From contig NZ_QKLU01000008.1 in NCBI RefSeq assembly GCF_003208655.1, positions 62,001 through 126,000 of the forward strand: a stretch of DNA of 64,000 bases. Direction: 5' to 3'. Both the position numbers and the translations under genes were made by a program. Within the stretch, counting starts at the first letter, position 1. Each line of letters opens with the position of its first letter. Under the pieces are notes generated by a model. The model made no database searches. It saw nothing but the letters and a program-made list of their open reading frames with translations, and had not been told where the DNA came from. The DNA comes from Pedobacter nutrimenti (GTDB lineage Bacteria; Bacteroidota; Bacteroidia; Sphingobacteriales; Sphingobacteriaceae). This document shows positions 60,595-64,000 of the stretch, piece by piece.

Positions 60595-63500
60595 TCAATT
60601 CGTTTTTACCGTTTCCACTGAAACCAGCAGTTCAACATCCTCTATTACGATTTTGTTTCCCTTATCTATACTTTCTGTTAAATTAATGTAATCTGCTAAA
60701 ATTTCCGAGCAAATGTATTGTTTATTTTGCTCTACTGCCGCGGTAATCAAATTATCCTTTTGTAAAGTCACTGTAATGCGGTCTGTCACCTCGAAGTTCA
60801 GTTCTTTTCTTAAGTTCTGGATGCGGTTGATCAGCTCCCTGGATAAACCTTCCTGTTTCAGCTCTTCGGTAAGGGTAACATCCAGCGCAACGGTCAGGCT
60901 GCCCAGATTGGTTACCTGCCAGCCCGGAATATCTTCTGCAATAATTTCCACATCGCTCAGCTGCACCAGGTAGGATGTATCGGGAACCAGGTATTCTCCA
61001 GCACTTTCAAATGCAGCCAGTTCTTCCTGGTTTAAGTTATTGATGACCTCTGCAACCATTTTCATGTCTTTACCAACTTTTGGCCCCAGGGCTTTAAAAT
61101 TTGGTTTGATTTTTTTCTTGATAAAGCCTGCGGTGTCAGTAATATACTCAATATTTTTAACATTCGTTTCTGACAGGATTAATTCTTTAACCAATTCGAC
61201 TTTTTCAGCAAATTTCCGATCCAGAACGGGGATTAAAATTTTTGCCAAAGGTTGACGAACATTCAGGCTGGTCTTTTTGCGCAGGGAGAGTACCATAGAA
61301 GAAATGTTCTGGGCAAGTTCCATACGTTCATTCAGGGCCTCATCGATCAGGTCCAGGTCTGCGGCTTTCCATAAAGTCAGGTGTACTGAGGCCGAGGCTT
61401 CTTCTTTTGCACCTGAGGTCAGGTTCTGGTACAGCCAGTCTGCAAAGAAAGGCGCTACCGGCGACATCAGTTGGGAAAGGGTGGTCAGGCAGGTATACAG
61501 GGTTTCATAAGCAGCCTGTTTGTCTGTGGTCATTTCTCCTTTCCAGAAACGGCGGCGTGACAAACGGATGTACCAGTTGCTCAGGTGCTCATCTACAAAA
61601 GCCTGTATCGCCCTGGTTGCCCTGGTTGGCTCGTAAGCATGATAACTTTCGTCTACTTCTTTAACCAGCGTTTGCAGTAAAGATAAGATCCAGCGGTCCA
61701 GCTCGCTGCGCTGGGCAACGGGGATCTGGTTTTGCGGATCAATTTCAAACTGGTCAATATTTGCATACAATGCAAAAAATGCATACGTATTGTAAAGAGT
61801 GCCAAAGAATTTACGGCGGATCTCTGCAATGCCTTCAATGTCAAATTTCAGGTTGTCCCATGGGTTTGCATTGGAGATCATGTACCAGCGTGTGGCATCG
61901 GGTCCGTATTCTGATAAGGTTTTAAAAGGGTCAACGGCATTGCCTAAACGCTTGGACATTTTTTGCCCGTTTTTGTCCAGGACCAGTCCATTGGAAACGA
62001 CATTTTTATAAGCAATATTGTCGAAAACCAGGGTGCCGATGGCATGTAAAGTATAAAACCAGCCACGGGTCTGGTCTACGCCCTCTGCAATAAAATCGGC
62101 TGGGAAATCGCTGTTCTGATCAATTTTATCTTTGTTTTCAAAAGGATAATGCCATTGTGCATAAGGCATGGCACCACTGTCGAACCAAACGTCAATCAGG
62201 TCACTTTCCCTTTTCATGGCCTTTCCTGATGGAGAAAGCAGGGTAATTTCGTCGACAATGTTTTTATGCAGGTCAATCCGGTCATAATTTTCCTCCGACA
62301 TGTTTCCAATTTCAAAACCTTTGAAAGGGTTTGTTGTCATCAGGCCGGCTTCAATGGATTTTTCTATGGCGGTATACAATTCCTCCACAGAACCGATAAT
62401 CAGTTCTTCTTTTTTGTCTTCTGTTCTCCAGATCGGCAAAGGAATTCCCCAATACCTGGAGCGGGAAAGGTTCCAGTCATTGGCATTTTTAAGCCAGTTT
62501 CCAAAACGGCCTTCACCGGTTGATTTTGGTTTCCAGTTGATGGTTTCGTTCAGGTCAAACATACGGTCTTTTACATCCGTTACTTTGATGAACCAGGAAT
62601 CCAGCGGATAATACAAAAGCGGTTCGTCCGTTCTCCAGCTGTGTGGGTAACTGTGGACATATTTTTCAACTTTAAAGGCCTTGTTTTCTTCTTTCAAACG
62701 GATGGCGATTTCCACATCAACCGATTTTTCAGGAGCCTCCCCGGCAGCGTAGTATTCGTTTTTTACATATTTACCCGACAAATCGCCCAGGTGCGAAGTG
62801 AATTTTCCCTGCAGGTCTACCAGGGGAACAGGTATTCCGTTTTCGTCCAGGACCAGCATAGGCGGTACTTCAGGTACGGCTTCTTTGGCCACCCTGGCAT
62901 CGTCTGCACCAAAAGTAGGGGCGGTATGTACAATCCCGGTTCCATCTTCTGTGGTGACAAAATCACCGGAAATCACGCGGAAAGCATGTTCTGCGTGTTG
63001 ATATGGCAGTACATAAGGCAAAAGTTGCTCGTAGCGGATGCCCACCAGGTCTGTTCCTTTGCATTCTACCAGAATCTGATAAGGGATTTTTTTATCCCCT
63101 TCTTTAAACAGGTCAAAATCTTCTGCAGCCGTGCTTTCAAAAAATCCTTTGCCAAATTGTTTCCCGACCAGGCTTTTGGCCAAAATGACGTTTACCGGAA
63201 GGAAGGTATACTGGTTAAAGGTTTTCACCAGTACATAATCGATCTTTGGCCCTACGGTTAAAGCGGTGTTGGAAGGAAGGGTCCAAGGTGTGGTGGTCCA
63301 TGCCATCAGGTGAATGTCTCCCAAACCCTGTAAAAAAGCAGGTAAAGTTTCGGGCAGGGATTTAAACTGCGCGACAATGGTGGTATCGGTTACATCCCTA
63401 TAGGCGCCAGGCTGGTTGACCTCATGAGAACTCAAACCTGTGCCGGCTTTTGGAGAATAAGGTTGAATGGTATAGCCTTTATACAGCAAACCTTTATCAT

Positions 63501-63996
63501 AAATCTGTTTCAAAAGCCACCAGACAGATTCCATATATTTTGACTTGTAGGTCACATAGGGATCACCCATGTCTACCCAATAGCCCATTTTTTCAGTCAG
63601 GTCATTCCATACGTCGGTATAACGCATCACTGTTTTTTTACAGGCTTCGTTATAGTCTTCAATGGAAATGGTTTTGCCGATATCTTCTTTGGTGATGCCA
63701 AGTTCTTTTTCCGTACCCAGTTCTACTGGCAAGCCATGGGTATCCCAGCCCGCTTTGCGTTTAACCTGATAACCCTTTAAGGTTTTGTAACGGCAAAAAA
63801 TATCTTTAATGGCACGTGCCATGACGTGGTGAATGCCCGGCATGCCATTGGCAGAAGGGGGGCCTTCATAAAAAGTAAACGGATTGGACTCCGGCCGGGT
63901 AGAAACACTCTTTTCAAAAATGTTCTCCCTTTTCCAGAAATCAAGTATTTCTTCGCCTATTTTGGCTAGCTCCAGTTGTTTAAATTCCCTATACAT
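60595..63996 (-). CDS. ileS: Isoleucyl-tRNA synthetase
   Basis: This 1133-residue class I enzyme charges tRNA-Ile. The HIGH-type motif is in SANGMPGIHHVMARAI, the KMSKS motif in GQKMSKRLGN, and the editing domain (WTTPWTLPSNTAL, GTGIVHTAPTFGADD) is present. The C-terminus (about 950-1133) has a DUF5915-like region and no visible CxxC zinc pairs. Length and C-terminal form resemble the IleS2 type found in some bacteria and eukaryotes, which is often less sensitive to mupirocin. The ATG at 63996 is preferred; a TTG one codon earlier also lies in the window. The promoter is beyond the edge. Confidence 0.96.
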   Translation of the reverse strand: MYREFKQLELAKIGEEILDFWKRENIFEKSVSTRPESNPFTFYEGPPSANGMPGIHHVMARAIKDIFCRYKTLKGYQVKRKAGWDTHGLPVELGTEKELGITKEDIGKTISIEDYNEACKKTVMRYTDVWNDLTEKMGYWVDMGDPYVTYKSKYMESVWWLLKQIYDKGLLYKGYTIQPYSPKAGTGLSSHEVNQPGAYRDVTDTTIVAQFKSLPETLPAFLQGLGDIHLMAWTTTPWTLPSNTALTVGPKIDYVLVKTFNQYTFLPVNVILAKSLVGKQFGKGFFESTAAEDFDLFKEGDKKIPYQILVECKGTDLVGIRYEQLLPYVLPYQHAEHAFRVISGDFVTTEDGTGIVHTAPTFGADDARVAKEAVPEVPPMLVLDENGIPVPLVDLQGKFTSHLGDLSGKYVKNEYYAAGEAPEKSVDVEIAIRLKEENKAFKVEKYVHSYPHSWRTDEPLLYYPLDSWFIKVTDVKDRMFDLNETINWKPKSTGEGRFGNWLKNANDWNLSRSRYWGIPLPIWRTEDKKEELIIGSVEELYTAIEKSIEAGLMTTNPFKGFEIGNMSEENYDRIDLHKNIVDEITLLSPSGKAMKRESDLIDVWFDSGAMPYAQWHYPFENKDKIDQNSDFPADFIAEGVDQTRGWFYTLHAIGTLVFDNIAYKNVVSNGLVLDKNGQKMSKRLGNAVDPFKTLSEYGPDATRWYMISNANPWDNLKFDIEGIAEIRRKFFGTLYNTYAFFALYANIDQFEIDPQNQIPVAQRSELDRWILSLLQTLVKEVDESYHAYEPTRATRAIQAFVDEHLSNWYIRLSRRRFWKGEMTTDKQAAYETLYTCLTTLSQLMSPVAPFFADWLYQNLTSGAKEEASASVHLTLWKAADLDLIDEALNERMELAQNISSMVLSLRKKTSLNVRQPLAKILIPVLDRKFAEKVELVKELILSETNVKNIEYITDTAGFIKKKIKPNFKALGPKVGKDMKMVAEVINNLNQEELAAFESAGEYLVPDTSYLVQLSDVEIIAEDIPGWQVTNLGSLTVALDVTLTEELKQEGLSRELINRIQNLRKELNFEVTDRITVTLQKDNLITAAVEQNKQYICSEILADYINLTESIDKGNKIVIEDVELLVSVETVKTN

Positions 63997-64000
63997 CAAT

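Noticed and set aside
1..64000. tRNA, rRNA, CRISPR arrays, transposases and phage genes
   Set aside because: Read through on both strands by eye; no convincing example was found. A tRNAscan or Rfam run could still find something missed.

Overview
The window comes from a Bacteroidota chromosome, most likely a Pedobacter-like member of the Sphingobacteriaceae. This is inferred from the gene content: gldKLMN, a SprE/PorW-like lipoprotein and GldB of gliding motility and type IX secretion (T9SS), an Oar-type TonB receptor, a Reg_prop sensor, a split ATP synthase operon, and many promoter boxes of the Bacteroidota form TAnnTTTG close to start codons. It is mostly ordinary, densely packed chromosomal DNA. 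I see no rRNA, tRNA, CRISPR array, prophage or insertion sequence.

Layout. 1-1892 (-) is the N-terminal propeller part of a Reg_prop sensor that runs off the left edge. 2129-2965 (-) is a TPR protein. After a structured 0.5 kb gap comes a TonB-dependent receptor (3464-6739), then a SNF2 helicase with its own promoter (6838-10185), a DUF4271 membrane protein and hemD. The T9SS core gldK-gldL-gldM-gldN fills 12091-16891. It converges on a minus-strand block of sprE/porW, a class A penicillin-binding protein and uvrC (17278-24169). The ATP synthase operon atpZ-I-B-E-F-H-A-G (24258-29997) lacks the beta and epsilon genes and carries an intrinsic terminator just after the c-subunit gene.

30102-36592 holds a P4-type phosphatase, a small membrane protein, a DUF4349 lipoprotein, ruvC, a flippase-like protein, a GT2 glycosyltransferase, an unpartnered OppC-like permease and rnhB. 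Next come a GT4 glycosyltransferase directly behind a 175-bp inverted-repeat element, gcvT, comB, a patatin phospholipase, gldB, a beta-barrel protein and nadE (36846-44299). A tight minus-strand operon follows: rsmI, a PH/SHOCT protein, lnt and a Pr6Pr membrane protein, and then serS on the plus strand.

49373-58275 is the most accessory-looking part. A TetR and an AraC regulator are divergent around a palindromic operator candidate. A transaldolase-fold protein that has lost its catalytic residues comes next, then a TolC-MFP-RND efflux operon. The right end holds a small membrane protein, a SIMPL protein, and the ileS-traR/dksA-lspA cluster, with ileS ending at the window edge.

The observations most worth following are the transaldolase-like pseudoenzyme (51178-52335), the terminator inside the ATP synthase operon (26328-26360), two intergenic inverted-repeat elements (16959-17231 and 36661-36835), a possible small RNA (about 3111-3280), and two genes whose promoters suggest leaderless mRNAs (SNF2 helicase and gldB).
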